Assembly: GCA_033182465.1 (NCBI GenBank)
Contig: CP137318.1
Span: 2,480,001-2,544,000 of the forward strand
Direction of reading: 5' to 3'
DNA: 64,000 nt
Origin: Sanghuangporus weigelae
Taxonomy: Eukaryota; Basidiomycota; Agaricomycetes; Hymenochaetales; Hymenochaetaceae
The position numbers and the translations under genes were made by a program. The notes beneath the pieces are model-generated. The model was not told where the DNA came from. It ran no database searches and worked only from the letters and a program-made list of their open reading frames with translations. How positions within the stretch are numbered: position 1 is the stretch's first letter; each line of letters starts with the position of its first letter. Of the stretch, positions 47,265-58,400 are shown in pieces.

Positions 47265-48534
47265 TCAGTCACTATCATGTGTTGAACTTCGTCTCGACCG
47301 TCTCCGTACAGGTATAGAACCAGAATCAGTTGTACCTTGGACTGATAAAAAACTCTCTTCTTCATCGCTCTCCTCTTTAACCCGCTGCGGTATCAAAATT
47401 GTCAGATGGTCAATTACATAGCGATAATCATTCACATACCGATGATCTGCGTCGCAATCGACTTGTAATACTTGGCTCTTCGGCAGGAGACGTTGGCTCT
47501 ATAGCATATGTCAATCATCGTTCAAGGTATGCTTTAAAAGCACCCATACCAGCTTCCTCCGGTTTCACTTTTATGACTTCTGCATGCTCACTCCGCAATA
47601 CAGAAGGAAGGAGGCATCCTGCAAGAATCAGTGCGGTCACGACGAAGAACACCACACCGGCCACGATGGCGAAGCTTAATGGAGCCGCCCCTATTGCCCT
47701 CCTGCAAAACAGTTATTCAATTTGATCCAAGTCGTGGATGAAACATTTCCGCACCGTAAACCCTGAGGTCGTACCATTCCATTTAGTGAAGCAGCATACA
47801 CGCTCACTTCGCGCCCCTCGCCTTGCCCGAGAGTTCTCCACCCGTCTTTGCGTCCAAGCTCGATATGTGCCTTCACTCGGCTTACGCCAGTGATTAAGGA
47901 AGATGCGAGAGGTACAGTCAGATGGACAAGATGTGCAGGTCGCGAAAATGGAAGAATGTTGGGCGACGGCGGTAATACAATGGCCTTGACAATATCTGCA
48001 TTAGCTTTCGTATTCCTCGGCGCGGCGGGATGAAGAACTTCAACGTACTGGTCTTCGAAAAACCGCCAATGTGACATTTGATACGGTAGTGATAGTCAGA
48101 GATGTCATGAAGTTTCCGAGAGCGTAGTTCGCCTCATTCGCAGGTACTGTGAGTTGCAAGGAGATTTCATATGGCTGCGTTGTGGAAAGAGAGACAACTT
48201 CAATGTCGGCATAAGGCACCGTACTATCTCTTGAAAAACAACACGGTGTGTCAGAACCCGTCATACTGACAATCGAAATAATCTACCCATATTGGAGATA
48301 GACGGGGATACGCCAGCCTATCGGTACAGTTGACCAAACTATCCACCCGGCAATGAGGGAGAAGAGCAGAAGGATGGGCAATACTCCTATACAAATGCAT
48401 AACGGTACGAGTTGCGGTGTCCGCGCTTTGAGGCGAAGCAAGATACTCTCAGTAAAGGCTGAGAGATGCTTAGCCCAGGAATCGTAGAACGTCGGCGAGG
48501 AAGGTGCCTGCGATGTTCTGTTGGTGGACGCCAT
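47265..48534 (-). CDS. Seipin (lipid-droplet assembly protein)
   Basis: ER membrane protein at ER-lipid droplet contacts that controls droplet biogenesis (Sei1/Fld1, BSCL2 family). Six exons: 48287-48534, 48049-48229, 47755-47984, 47550-47701, 47440-47498 and 47265-47384, giving about 329 aa. TM1 is VPLCICIGVLPILLLFSLIA. The lumenal core has VPYADIEVVSLSTTQPYEIS, the following LQLTVPANEANYALGNFMTS and RRPAIVLPPSP, which only appears when the acceptor at 47985-47986 is used. TM2 is GAAPLSFAIVAGVVFFVVTA. The C-terminal cytosolic tail is charged, with Arg-rich ends. The start MASTNRTSQAP at 48534 was chosen; an in-frame ATG at 48561 is the alternative. Confidence 0.88.
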
Positions 48535-48655
48535 TTCCAAAGATGCGATTCTAAGTAACATCTCGCGTCGCGTGTCATATCCATATCACGTGCTCGCTGT
48601 ACTGATTTATGCTTTCGCTTTCGCTTTCAGTCACAGCTAAGGACAACATCGTAGC

Positions 48656-49300
48656 ATGACACCAATCTCTGACCCTCGCTCATTACTGGGAAGCACTCCT
48701 TCTTCAGAGCAATTGATTGACTATCTAAACCAGCTCGCTCATTTGACATCATCCAAACAAGTGCCCGATCCGGAAATCAAATCTTATTCAGATGCTCTCT
48801 ACATGAACTACTATCCTCTTGGAGTGAGCCTCATGTTCGTGGACAACAGCGACTCGAAGTCCATCAAGGGTATCGACGCTCAGAGTGAGAATCTTGTGCT
48901 CGACAGTATTGATATCTACAACCCCGAGCAAGAGGAAGCAAGAGCGGACGCTAAACCATCGAACGGGTCGGCCGTCAGCGGTCAGGTGTATGCACCGTAC
49001 CCTGCAAACCTTGTTCTTTCGCTACTGTTCGGGACAGTAAATAATAAACCAAGACCACCAGAACTCACGATAACGTCATCGTCCACCGGAAAGGATCTCT
49101 TGATTAATCTCGGCGAGCCGGACAGGAAGGGCGGAGGAGCAGGACCTTCTTCAGGGTCCATCAGCATTTGGTGCGAGTGGTCGAAGGACGGTATAATGAT
49201 CGAGTTTGGAGGACCAGACGCGAAAGGACCTCACGCATGGGAGCGAGGAAAGGATGCGAAGTGGAGAGTGGTGACGCTGTTCCGGCCCAAGGCAGCATAG
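48656..49300 (+). CDS. Conserved-looking protein of unknown function, single exon
   Basis: 214 aa in one uninterrupted exon, unusual here. No family recognised. It starts MTPISDPRSLLGSTPSSEQL and reads like a compact soluble alpha/beta protein: YYPLGVSLMFVDNSDSKSIK suggests a strand-turn-strand, and SISIWCEWSKDGIMIEFGGP is another strand-rich section. No signal peptide, membrane segment or catalytic motif is evident. It diverges from seipin with 121 bp between starts, supporting a genuine gene. Confidence 0.75.
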   Translation: MTPISDPRSLLGSTPSSEQLIDYLNQLAHLTSSKQVPDPEIKSYSDALYMNYYPLGVSLMFVDNSDSKSIKGIDAQSENLVLDSIDIYNPEQEEARADAKPSNGSAVSGQVYAPYPANLVLSLLFGTVNNKPRPPELTITSSSTGKDLLINLGEPDRKGGGAGPSSGSISIWCEWSKDGIMIEFGGPDAKGPHAWERGKDAKWRVVTLFRPKAA

Positions 49301-49561
49301 CATACTAGCACCCTATCCGAGTAATCACAGGTGGTAATTGGATTGGAAAACATGTGTAAAATATTTCTTACTTACCAGTCCATGCGGGCTTCCTGCTAAG
49401 AACAATTCTGATACGGAAGTATAAGAGCATAGACTTGATTCAGAAGCGTTCTTTGTGTGGGGGAAGATATGGGGTACCACACGTGAAATTAGAGGTGCGG
49501 GCGCGGGTATAATAACGATGCTCTTGTTACGACGCGCATCTCCGCCCTCTTCTCTTCCATC

Positions 49562-50423
49562 ATGGCAGCTCCTCAGGAAGTCACCACTCGCGCCCTGTCG
49601 GCGACGTTTATTATGGTACAATTTTCAGAAAATAAATTGAATAATATCATACGCTAATGTGACTTGGACATATCTAGAACAAGACACTTAGTGATGGTAA
49701 GTTATTTTGTACATCCCACATCTCCTAGCGTCGAATAACGACTTGGTTTACAGACCCGGATGAAATCCTTCGTCTGCAGGGAATCAGCTGGTTCAAACGA
49801 AAGCTTATTGCATCCGTCACCATTACGCTCTACGTGAAACATTATAAGGATGACGACGGCGTTGAGCACATAGACATCCGACAAATTGGCTCAGGCGGCT
49901 TCGAGGGCAACACTGAACGCCGCATTCTGGATTGGACATCTCGTAATATTGACGATTCGTTATTCGGACCAATTGGTAAGTTCACTTTAGGATCCTTATA
50001 GATACTTTACGGTTGCCTGAATGGACATTCTGCAGTCGGCAGGTCACGAAGAGTCAAAGTCGATGAGCTTGAGTATGAATGGCACAAGGAGAACTGGACT
50101 GCGGACACTATTGAAGATGAAGCAATCGAGTCGTATGTGGAGAGTGACACGCCAAAGAGCGGGACTACTTGGATAGCTCACCAGGTGCGGCGTGCTACTT
50201 ATTGGTTACCTTCATAGATTCTAATATAGATCCATAGGTATGGGGCTTCTCAGAGGTTAATAGCGAGAGACGATACGTCAGAAGAGTTCACTTCACAGGC
50301 CCAGGAGGTGAAGACCTCCATCGCGTCTTGGTTTACGATTATGGTCAGCCCGGAAAATTCCTTGGATTATTTTACTATAAACTGACATGATGTTCGTAGT
50401 TGGACCAAACTCGAAGGATTAGC
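49562..50423 (+). CDS. Conserved fungal protein, possibly lipocalin-like barrel
   Basis: Six exons (49562-49615, 49678-49696, 49754-49975, 50036-50184, 50238-50343, 50401-50423) give 190 aa with exact phase. It opens MAAPQEVTTRALSATFIMNK TLSDD and runs through LRLQGISWFKRKLIASVTIT, then HIDIRQIGSGGFEGNTERRI LDW. Next are TPKSGTTWIAHQVWGFSEVN and RRYVRRVHFTGPGGEDLHRV. Alternating strand pattern, no signal peptide and a DW...W layout resemble small ligand-binding barrels, and I recall similar uncharacterised fungal proteins. No function can be stated. Exons of 19 and 23 nt are very small. Confidence 0.8.
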
Positions 50424-50653
50424 GGATTAGACGACCTGATGCGTCTTGAATAAGTACTAGCTGAGATGAGAGCTTACGGACATTTGTGTAGTATTTAGTT
50501 TGTATGTATAAATGCAGTTGACGTAAGCATGTTCTGCTGTGCTTGCCGCCGAGACACAGACAGACCAGCAACTGATCTCACGCCTCGCCACCATGAAATG
50601 CTTGGTTGCTTACGGTTTCTTTGATCTTACCTCTATGTTCCTCGTCCCTCTAA

Positions 50654-52798
50654 ATGGCCGACTCGAAAGTTAGCTCCAGTTCTATTTCTCCCGCCGAGTC
50701 AAGCGATGGTCGGATGTCACACTCGCACAAGTTTGACCAAGAGCACAGGCTGGAGATCGACGTTGAGCGGCAGTCGGATTCCTCAGGACCTGGTTCTCCT
50801 TCCCAGTCCATACTAACTGCCCCAAGAACACTAAGGGAACGCTTTCTTGTGAGGTCGCGTTCAAAGTTTCCCCTTCTCTACCATTACATCAGGAAAGTCG
50901 CGATTTATATTCGAGGCCCGAGGCCGAGGACGGATTTATCAGGTCTGTAAACTTAACCTTCAGCATGCCTTGTCTTGCATACACACGATCTAAACTGCTC
51001 GCTTTTCAGACCCGACACCTATCTTAAACAGGTCGTATAAAATACGGAATCGTGAAGTGACCATAGCACTTGAACAGGCCTTCTTACTGTGGACCAGACC
51101 CTTCATCTCCAAATGGTTACTGACGTGCCTGGTACCCGCCTACATCATCGGACTTGCATTTTTGACGCGGTCACAGTATTATTTCACACCTCCCGATTCA
51201 TGGGTTGGTTGTACGTCAACATATTGGCTTGCGAATGACGAGTGCGGTCTGAACGGACAAAACTGTGAGCCATTCGATAATACAACTTTCGATTTCCGGT
51301 GTCCTGCGCAATGCACTTCTGTCGTCCTCGCAAATCCTCGCACGATTGGAAATATACAAATTGATAATGTTCCGGTTATTGTGGGCGGAGGGGACAATAA
51401 TAAAACTTACCGCGGAGATTCGTTCATTTGCTCTGCCGCAGTTCAAGCGTACGTTTCAAACTTCTGCGGCATTGACATCTTCTGACGTTCTTCATTTCAG
51501 TGAGTTATTCAAGGACTCTAGCGGGGGTTGTGGGACCGTGGAGCTCATCGGAAACTTCACGGACTTCCTGTCACTCACTGCGCATGGCCTGACTTCGGCA
51601 TCTTTTCCGACCATCTTTCCACTATCATATCGCTTCAGCCGGACTTCATCTCTTTCTCACTGCTCAGATCTCCGGGATTATGTTTTGGCCTTTAACATAC
51701 TAATCACTGCACTCCTATTCCTCGTTCTCAGACCGAAACCGATATTCTTATATTGGTGTCTCGTGTGTATCGGATTCTGGCATGTCATTCTTTACTCTCA
51801 GCCTCAAGGTTACCCACCTCCCTTGGATACGGCGTTTGGGATTTTTCTGCCAGCTCTTTTTGTTGCATATGCTTTTTGGCGTCTCGCGTTCCGCTTCGTT
51901 CTCCCGGCTTTCTCAAATGCACCGCTAGAGCGATCTGTTTGGTACCTTGCAGCCTTCTGGCCCGGTGTGTTATTGAACATTGTTACGGAGGGTATACCCA
52001 TCGACAGACTTCTTGTGAGCGACATACAAAAGAGATCTGGAGCGTTGACAGCCATCATCGTCATAAGCATTGTCCTTGTTGCGATTGTTGTCAACCAGAT
52101 TCGTGTAATCCGCAAGACGGGATGGTTGCCAAAGTACCTCGCCTGGTACATCACTGGTGGTCTAATTGCGCTCATTCTGTCTCAATTGCCAAATCTTACA
52201 TTACGGGTACACCATTACATCATCGCTATGGCATTGATGCCGGGAACAGCGTTTCCGACGCGCCTGTCTGCCATCTATCAAGCATTCTTACTTGGAATGT
52301 TCCTCAATGGTGTTGCTGCGTTTGGATTCGACTCTATTCTGCAGACGGCGGAAGACGTGAGTTACTAACGTACGCTGTGAGTATCAACTCTGCTAATGAT
52401 TGTTCCAGCTTCGTCGTGATGCACCTCAAGGATCGTCACTTCCTACTTTCCTCACAAATTCGTCGACATACAATTCGTCGATCCCCTTGTCGAATCAGAC
52501 TATATTCTGGGACGCAATACCCGATTCAGGTGATGGATGGGACGGTTTTGCTTTACTGGTTGACGATGTGGAGCGTTTCACAGGCGCCGCACTTAACTTC
52601 TCCCTGGCCTCACTGCAAGAAGGTATTCCCCATTTCTTTCGTCTTGCCGTGAGTGTTTTACGTTTGGATATTTAAAATTGTCTGCTGACGTGTCTTTTTT
52701 TATAGTTTCAAAGGTCCGGAAGCAGTGGGGACTTTACCAAAGCAGCGACGTTATGGCCCAACGGAACTTGGATGGATCCCTTACCAGGTCCTTCTTAG
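50654..52798 (+). CDS. LCCL-domain multi-pass membrane protein
   Basis: Fungal LCCL-domain membrane protein of unknown function. Exons 50654-50942, 51010-51448, 51501-52356, 52409-52648 and 52706-52798 give about 638 aa. A disordered, charged N-terminus is followed by a first TM (WLLTCLVPAYIIGLAFLT) and an extracytosolic LCCL domain of about 130 residues. That domain has paired Cys (WVGCTSTYWLANDECGLNGQ, FRCPAQC) and the typical YRGDSFICSAAVQA, then GGCGTVEL. At least seven further TMs come after it. The tail has several N-glycosylation sequons (NSS, NSS, NQT, NGT), implying a lumenal or extracellular C-terminus. Confidence 0.88.
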
Positions 52799-53077
52799 CT
52801 TTAGATTTCTTATATTATCATTCTGTATTAAAGTTTCGGGCTCTTGCATTTTATTTTTGTGGATTTGTTCTGAACTAACAAGAAGAGTCTGGATTACGTA
52901 AGCGAAAATTAGAGTTCACGAAGCGGAAGCTAAGCCACGGACGGAAGAGGCCTTATATGAGGGGCTGGCGTTGAGTTGGGGTTCAGCTCCGAATCTCTTG
53001 GTTTTGGCCGCCATCTCAGCAGAAATTGCGCTTAAATATCTTGTTACTGCTTTGTTCCTCCGCTTTCGATATATGCG

Positions 53078-53830
53078 ATGCGACCTCCAGGACAAAGAGC
53101 CAAGTTCGATAATCCACGGTGTCAGTCCTTTGTGTCTTACACGCTTTGTCTAACCGGAACTTACTCAAGTGCAGATTTCGACTACCAAAAGGATACGAAA
53201 AGATGGACCTGTCTTGCATGTTCACCGCTTTCGCAGAGCGATGGCATGACAACACAGGCCGCCTTGAAACACGAGAAGACGCCTGAGCACAGGGAGAATG
53301 TCCGTGCTCGGGAGGAATGGAATTCTGTTCCTGTTGACGATAATGGATGGAATACTACCACGGATGATCATATCGATCAGCTCAGGGACTTTATTCCGTT
53401 CTGGCGCAGAACGATAGAAGCTGCAGAGTTCGGCGAAACGTTGAGATTCGAGGACTTCATGAACGCCCTGCGCAAGAAGGAAAAGGAGGACGTGTGGAAT
53501 TTGCCGGTGCCGGAATGGGCAATTGAACCGATGGGGCCGGTTGATGCTGATGCTGAGCAACGATCCACCGGAAAGGAGCATGCTCAGTCATCGGTTTCTA
53601 GCCACGTCTATAATCGCGACGCATTCAATTTCGTGGAGAGGATTGCGAAAATGGACTCGGCGGATGCAGAGAGAAAGAAACGCCTGCACTCGTTTTATAA
53701 AGTGAGAAAAGCAGTAGACTATTCCTAATAACTCTTCTGATTCATTTTCATTCAGATGCCGACGAGCGAGAAGCTGAAAGGCATCTACGACCTCATCAAC
53801 ACACTTCGAACAGCAGAACACAGTCATTAG
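53078..53830 (+). CDS. Small putative zinc-finger protein, unknown
   Basis: Exons 53078-53120, 53175-53701 and 53756-53830 give 214 aa. Splicing the first intron produces AKFDNPRYFDYQKDTKRWTC, and the following CLAC...H...H pattern (TCLACSPL, then ALKHEKTPEHRE) resembles a single C2H2-type finger. The rest is acidic and helical, ending MPTSEKLKGIYDLINTLRTA. The first intron is 54 nt, stop-free and in frame, so an unspliced form would add 18 residues and break RYFDY. Nuclear role is only a guess. Confidence 0.7.
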
Positions 53831-54221
53831 TAGCTGTCTCAGTCAGAGACCTTATCTCGGTCGGACTAACGACGTTCACGACGGTTCATGCAAGTCTTTT
53901 CCATTGCGTCTTGTAACAACATTGGCATCAATGGTTTGCTATGATACTCCCATCACACGTTATCTCTTGTGTAACATTAACGATGCTTCGCTTTGACGCT
54001 GGTGTGGTGCTTTGTATATTTTCCTATATATATATGACAAATTTCACGTGGAGTTCCCACTGAATTATAATAAAAGTATTGGTTCTGACTCAGCATTTCC
54101 TACTGCCGCATTCAGGCAGGCAGTGTAGCCATGACTATGGCGCTGACGAGTGAAGCAAATTGAATATCCACCATCGCTTTCTTTCTAACCACCACACCAC
54201 ATCCATCATCTACTCTTCACG
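53831..54221. promoter_or_regulatory. Intergenic: 3' end and WW-gene promoter
   Basis: 391 bp between tandem genes. Contains TATATATATA at about 54026 and an AATAAAAG stretch near 54070. No coding signal. Confidence 0.45.
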
Positions 54222-55125
54222 ATGACAGAAGAATCGCCACTTCCTTATGGCTGGATTAAAGAGTATCACGAGCAATACCAGCAGCATTATTATGTACGTG
54301 ATAACTATATGCGCTTTCCGTCCTCCATCGTGCTCACTCCTTGCTCTTCTACATAGGTTGATACCAAGGCAGACCCGCCTCGCAGTATTTGGGTGCATCC
54401 GTATGAGGACGAGCAGTTTCTAAGAGAGCATCCCGACGTCCGAGAGAAAGTTGGCTCGAAGTATGGGCGTCCTTCTGGAGCTCCTCCTCCCTTCGATAGT
54501 CGCTCATCGTCGTATCGTAATGAAGCCGCCGGTCCATCTGCAAGTACGTCTGACCGAGACAAGGAGAAAGAGAAGAGAAGTTTCTTTGCGAAGCTGAAGG
54601 ACAAGGCTATAGGAACTAAGGAGGAAAGGGAGGCGCAGAGGCGTTTAGAGGAGGAGCAAAGGCAGCGCGCCCTCGAAGCTCGGCGTCAAATGATGATACA
54701 GAGACAGCAAGCATACGGCAACCGCTTCCCCCAGCAGGGCCTTGGGGGCGGTTTTGGTGGTGGTTATGGCGGTGGACAGCAAGGATACTATCCTCAGCAG
54801 TCTGGTTATTACCCTCCGCAGCAAGCACCTCGTAGAGGCGGTCTGGGAGGCGGAGGCATGGGTATGGGTGTAAGTCCATCATCCATCTGTCATTGGATCC
54901 ATGCACTGACTTAACAATATCTCAGATGCCGATTCTCGGAGGACTGGCTGGTGTAAGTTGTCGTACATTTGCAGATTTATTGTGTCTCATTCACCTTAAT
55001 CTCAGGGTCTCCTTCTTGGAGAAGCAATGGATGGATTTGGTGGTGATGGCGGTGGTGACTTTGGCGGTGGTGACGGTGGTGGTGGTGACTTTGGAGGCGG
55101 TGATTTCGGAGGCGGTGATTTCTGA
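54222..55125 (+). CDS. WW-domain protein with Gly-rich tail
   Basis: Exons 54222-54293, 54357-54869, 54926-54952 and 55006-55125 give 243 aa; all three introns are phase 0. The N-terminus is a WW domain split by intron 1: LPYGWIKEYHEQYQQHYYVD, then DPPRSIWVHP. It binds Pro-rich ligands such as PPxY. A Lys/Glu/Arg-rich helix (AIGTKEEREAQRRLEEEQRQ) follows, then QGYYPQQSGYYPPQQ and Gly-rich segments. The end is a repeat of GGGDFGGGD units (55040-55122) preceded by a short LGGLAGGLLLGEAM hydrophobic segment. Similar WW proteins are common in fungi; the partner is unknown. Confidence 0.85.
55040..55122 (+). repeat. GGTGGTGAC-type repeat inside the WW gene
   Basis: Imperfect tandem of GGTGGTGACTTTGGAGGC-like units encoding the Gly/Asp/Phe tail. 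A candidate for length variation between strains. Confidence 0.7.
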
Positions 55126-55411
55126 TTGTCTGTTCACAATACGTGTATTACCACAACCCTGTAGTACTCGAGGACTTACTGTGTCATTCCGGTGGAATCT
55201 GTATGCTAAGATAGTACTATTCTGATTCAATATAGCATGATACACGCTTCAATAAAAAGAATTCAGAAGGGTTCTGGTTAATCTGTGGTCATATGCGATG
55301 ATCGACGTGAGATCGACATGACCGTGAATATTTGTGTAATGCCGGACGCGTCGTGTCGTGCCTTCGCGTCCAATCTCTTGTCGCTCCGTCGTGGGCGGCT
55401 TAACCGCCCAA

Positions 55412-58400
55412 ATGCAACCTCCTTTACCGTATTCTTTGAGTCCGCACATTTGCATTCTCTCGTCTCCGGACTTGGAAGATCTGTTGTCAACATCGTCTCT
55501 ACCTCAGCTACATGATGTGCTGGAATCATTTTCACCGCTCCCTAACAGTGAGCTGGCCTCTGACATACGTTCTAGTAATTACAGTATGAATCTGATTATC
55601 TAACCAGTTACCACACGAACAACAACCTTGGCTACTGTGCAGCACGCAAAATTCTCCCTACGTTTCTCCAATCTCTCAGAAATCGAAACTGCGTGCAAAG
55701 AGGATGAGGAGCAGCGCGCCGGCCGCTTTATAGATTGGATCAGCTCGCGCATAAGCCGCAAGTGCGCACAATGGGTCGAAGAAGTTGAGCGCAGAGAGTC
55801 AGAAAAGGGACAGCTTGATCAAAATACTGCTGAGGAGATTCCTGAGCCATGGTGGGAGGAGATGAAGCGCTGCGCCGAGGGCGATCATGTACCTTCGAGA
55901 GCCGAAGGCTGGAATCATCCTACTTCAAGTAAGCATGTTCATATTATATAGAATTATAAACCGCTCATAATTCTCAACATAAAGCTATATTTGCTGTCTC
56001 GACGAATACTGCGAACCCTTTGAATGCCCTCGCGAATTTGTACGCCCGCCAGGTTGACCTCCCGCTTTGGGTTGATAGTGTTCATCTCCGATACATTCTT
56101 GTGGTACATTCAGATGGATGTCTCCTTAATGACGATGAGTACGCGCCGTCGTATGTCTCTCCTCGTTTCCAGCTTCTAATTGTTTTATTCTAGAGCTAGT
56201 GCTCTCTATAATGCTGTAAAGAAGCAGTACGGACTCAACACAGGCTTCCTTCGACTCAGCCTCCCATCATCACCACCACCACCTCCCGTTTTCACCATTT
56301 CTCTTTATCCCAGATTGCCACCTACTGTTTATCAGGATGGCTTACCTACGATGCAACAAGACAATGCTCGTCCGTCATTGGCTGAAAGCCAGCCCGGAGA
56401 AATGGGCAATGCCATACGAATGTGCGATTCGGATATCCAAGCTACCGCGCAATTCCTCCGTGAGTTTGTCACGACAACTCTTATTCCATGGATGGAGAAA
56501 TGTGTTATGGATTGGAATGAATCAGTGAGCATGATTCGCAATATGTCCAATGAGGTATGTGTATTGACGCAAAGTAGTTTACCTCCAACCGGCGTCTACC
56601 CTCTCGACTATTTTCGACGACGCGACGACTATTCGGTTCTTCATCACCTTCTCCTTCATCACCAACGACCCCAGGACATTCATATTCAAATTCCGGGAAT
56701 TCCCTCAGTAATGGGACCTCAGTGACTATGCAACAACGGCGATTAGCTGAGTTTGCTACAATGCTGGGCGACTTGAAGCTCGCGGTGAGCGTTTGGGAAG
56801 CCTTAAGGAAGGAATCAAGAGGCATGATTGGCTCGGTACGTATTTTTGTTATCGGTGACTGATGATATCTCACGCCCAAGCAGGATATTCTTCCCTTATT
56901 GCTTTCTCCATCCCAAGCCTTACAACTACACGCGCTTAATGCTATCTCCGTTCAATCTCTGGGGAGTGCCGAGACGTCTGCGAAGGCTCAGGTCCGCAAC
57001 ATGATTCATGCAGTCCGATGGGAACTCGGAACAAGCACGATTGATTTTCTCAGTGACATTCTGGATGGAGACCGATGGCTCGCATGGGCTGCAGGAAATG
57101 TTAGCATTGTAGTAGACTGCCGTATACTACGTAACTGATGCTTTGTTCAGGCAGAAGAAACCCCTGCGGCAATGCTTCTTGCCCACTCTGCGGTCTTAAG
57201 CTCCCGGAAAGGATGTAGAAGAAGGGCGGCGATGTTATATGTGGTAGCTGCTCGCCGTCTAGAAAAGATCGGAATTGTGGGTTTGTCTACACGTTTTAGA
57301 GTGCTACTCATCATTTGTGTCAGAGACCACTTACGCTCCACTTCTTCCGAAGAGCGCACGCATTATTCACGCATCCTCCGGAAAAACCTCTCTCGTCATT
57401 ATTTGATGATGCAGAGAATCGACCACAGGAACAACAAGAAAGTTCCTTTGATGCTATAGTTCCCAGCATTGAACACTCTATCGGTACGACCATCTCCTGA
57501 TTAACTGATGATCGTGACCTCACATCTACAAAGGGCGCCTGATGTACACTGTGGGAGAGACCGAGACAGCCATTAGACTATTCCTTGGTCTCCTACATGG
57601 ATCTCCCACTTCGCCAGCGGCATACGATATCAGCTTGAACGATAATTTGCTATTGCAGGAAGACTCGGGAGCTGACAAGGCGTTTCTTGAAGATTTCCGA
57701 CTTTCATTTGAAGTGCGATCTTCTCATCTACCAGGTTGCGTTATATCTGACTGACGCATCTTAGCATTTTATCGCTACGAGTGTGCAAGGCGCGATTCCA
57801 GACGATTTGAAACTACCGTTCAGATTCTCCAGACCCAATTCTGTTAAGGTACGGCTTAACGACGAACGGCACCCTCAGGATGTACCTGTTTGGGAGGAGA
57901 GAGAGCAGCAATGGCGAGAATTCTGGAAGGGCAAAGGAAAACAGGATCTGAAATCTGGAGGAACTGGATTCGTCGGAGGTAAGCATAAAAGTTACTGTTG
58001 GAAGTTCATCTTGCTAATGAAAGTAAAGAACATCTTTGGGTGGATGTGACGCTGCGCAATCCACTGAACGTTGCGGTGACTTTAACAAATCTCAGATTGA
58101 GCGTGGAGGATGGAATGAACTTGGAGAGCTCAAGTGCCGACCTAGAAGTAGAAACCATCGAGGAGATTTATCTTAATGCAAGGGAGCGTAGAACGGTTCG
58201 TTAATCGTGTTTCCAGACGTCTTGTCTTGATTTTTAGTTTTGTGCAGGTATCAATATCCATCAAAAGCCGCAGACCATCTAACTTGACAGTGGCAAAGTT
58301 ATCATATGCATTTCTTGGCCTTCTGCCCACAACCGAATCGCTTGCTGTCCGAGGCAAACGACTACACGACACTGCATATCAGCGGCAAAACAAAGTTTAT

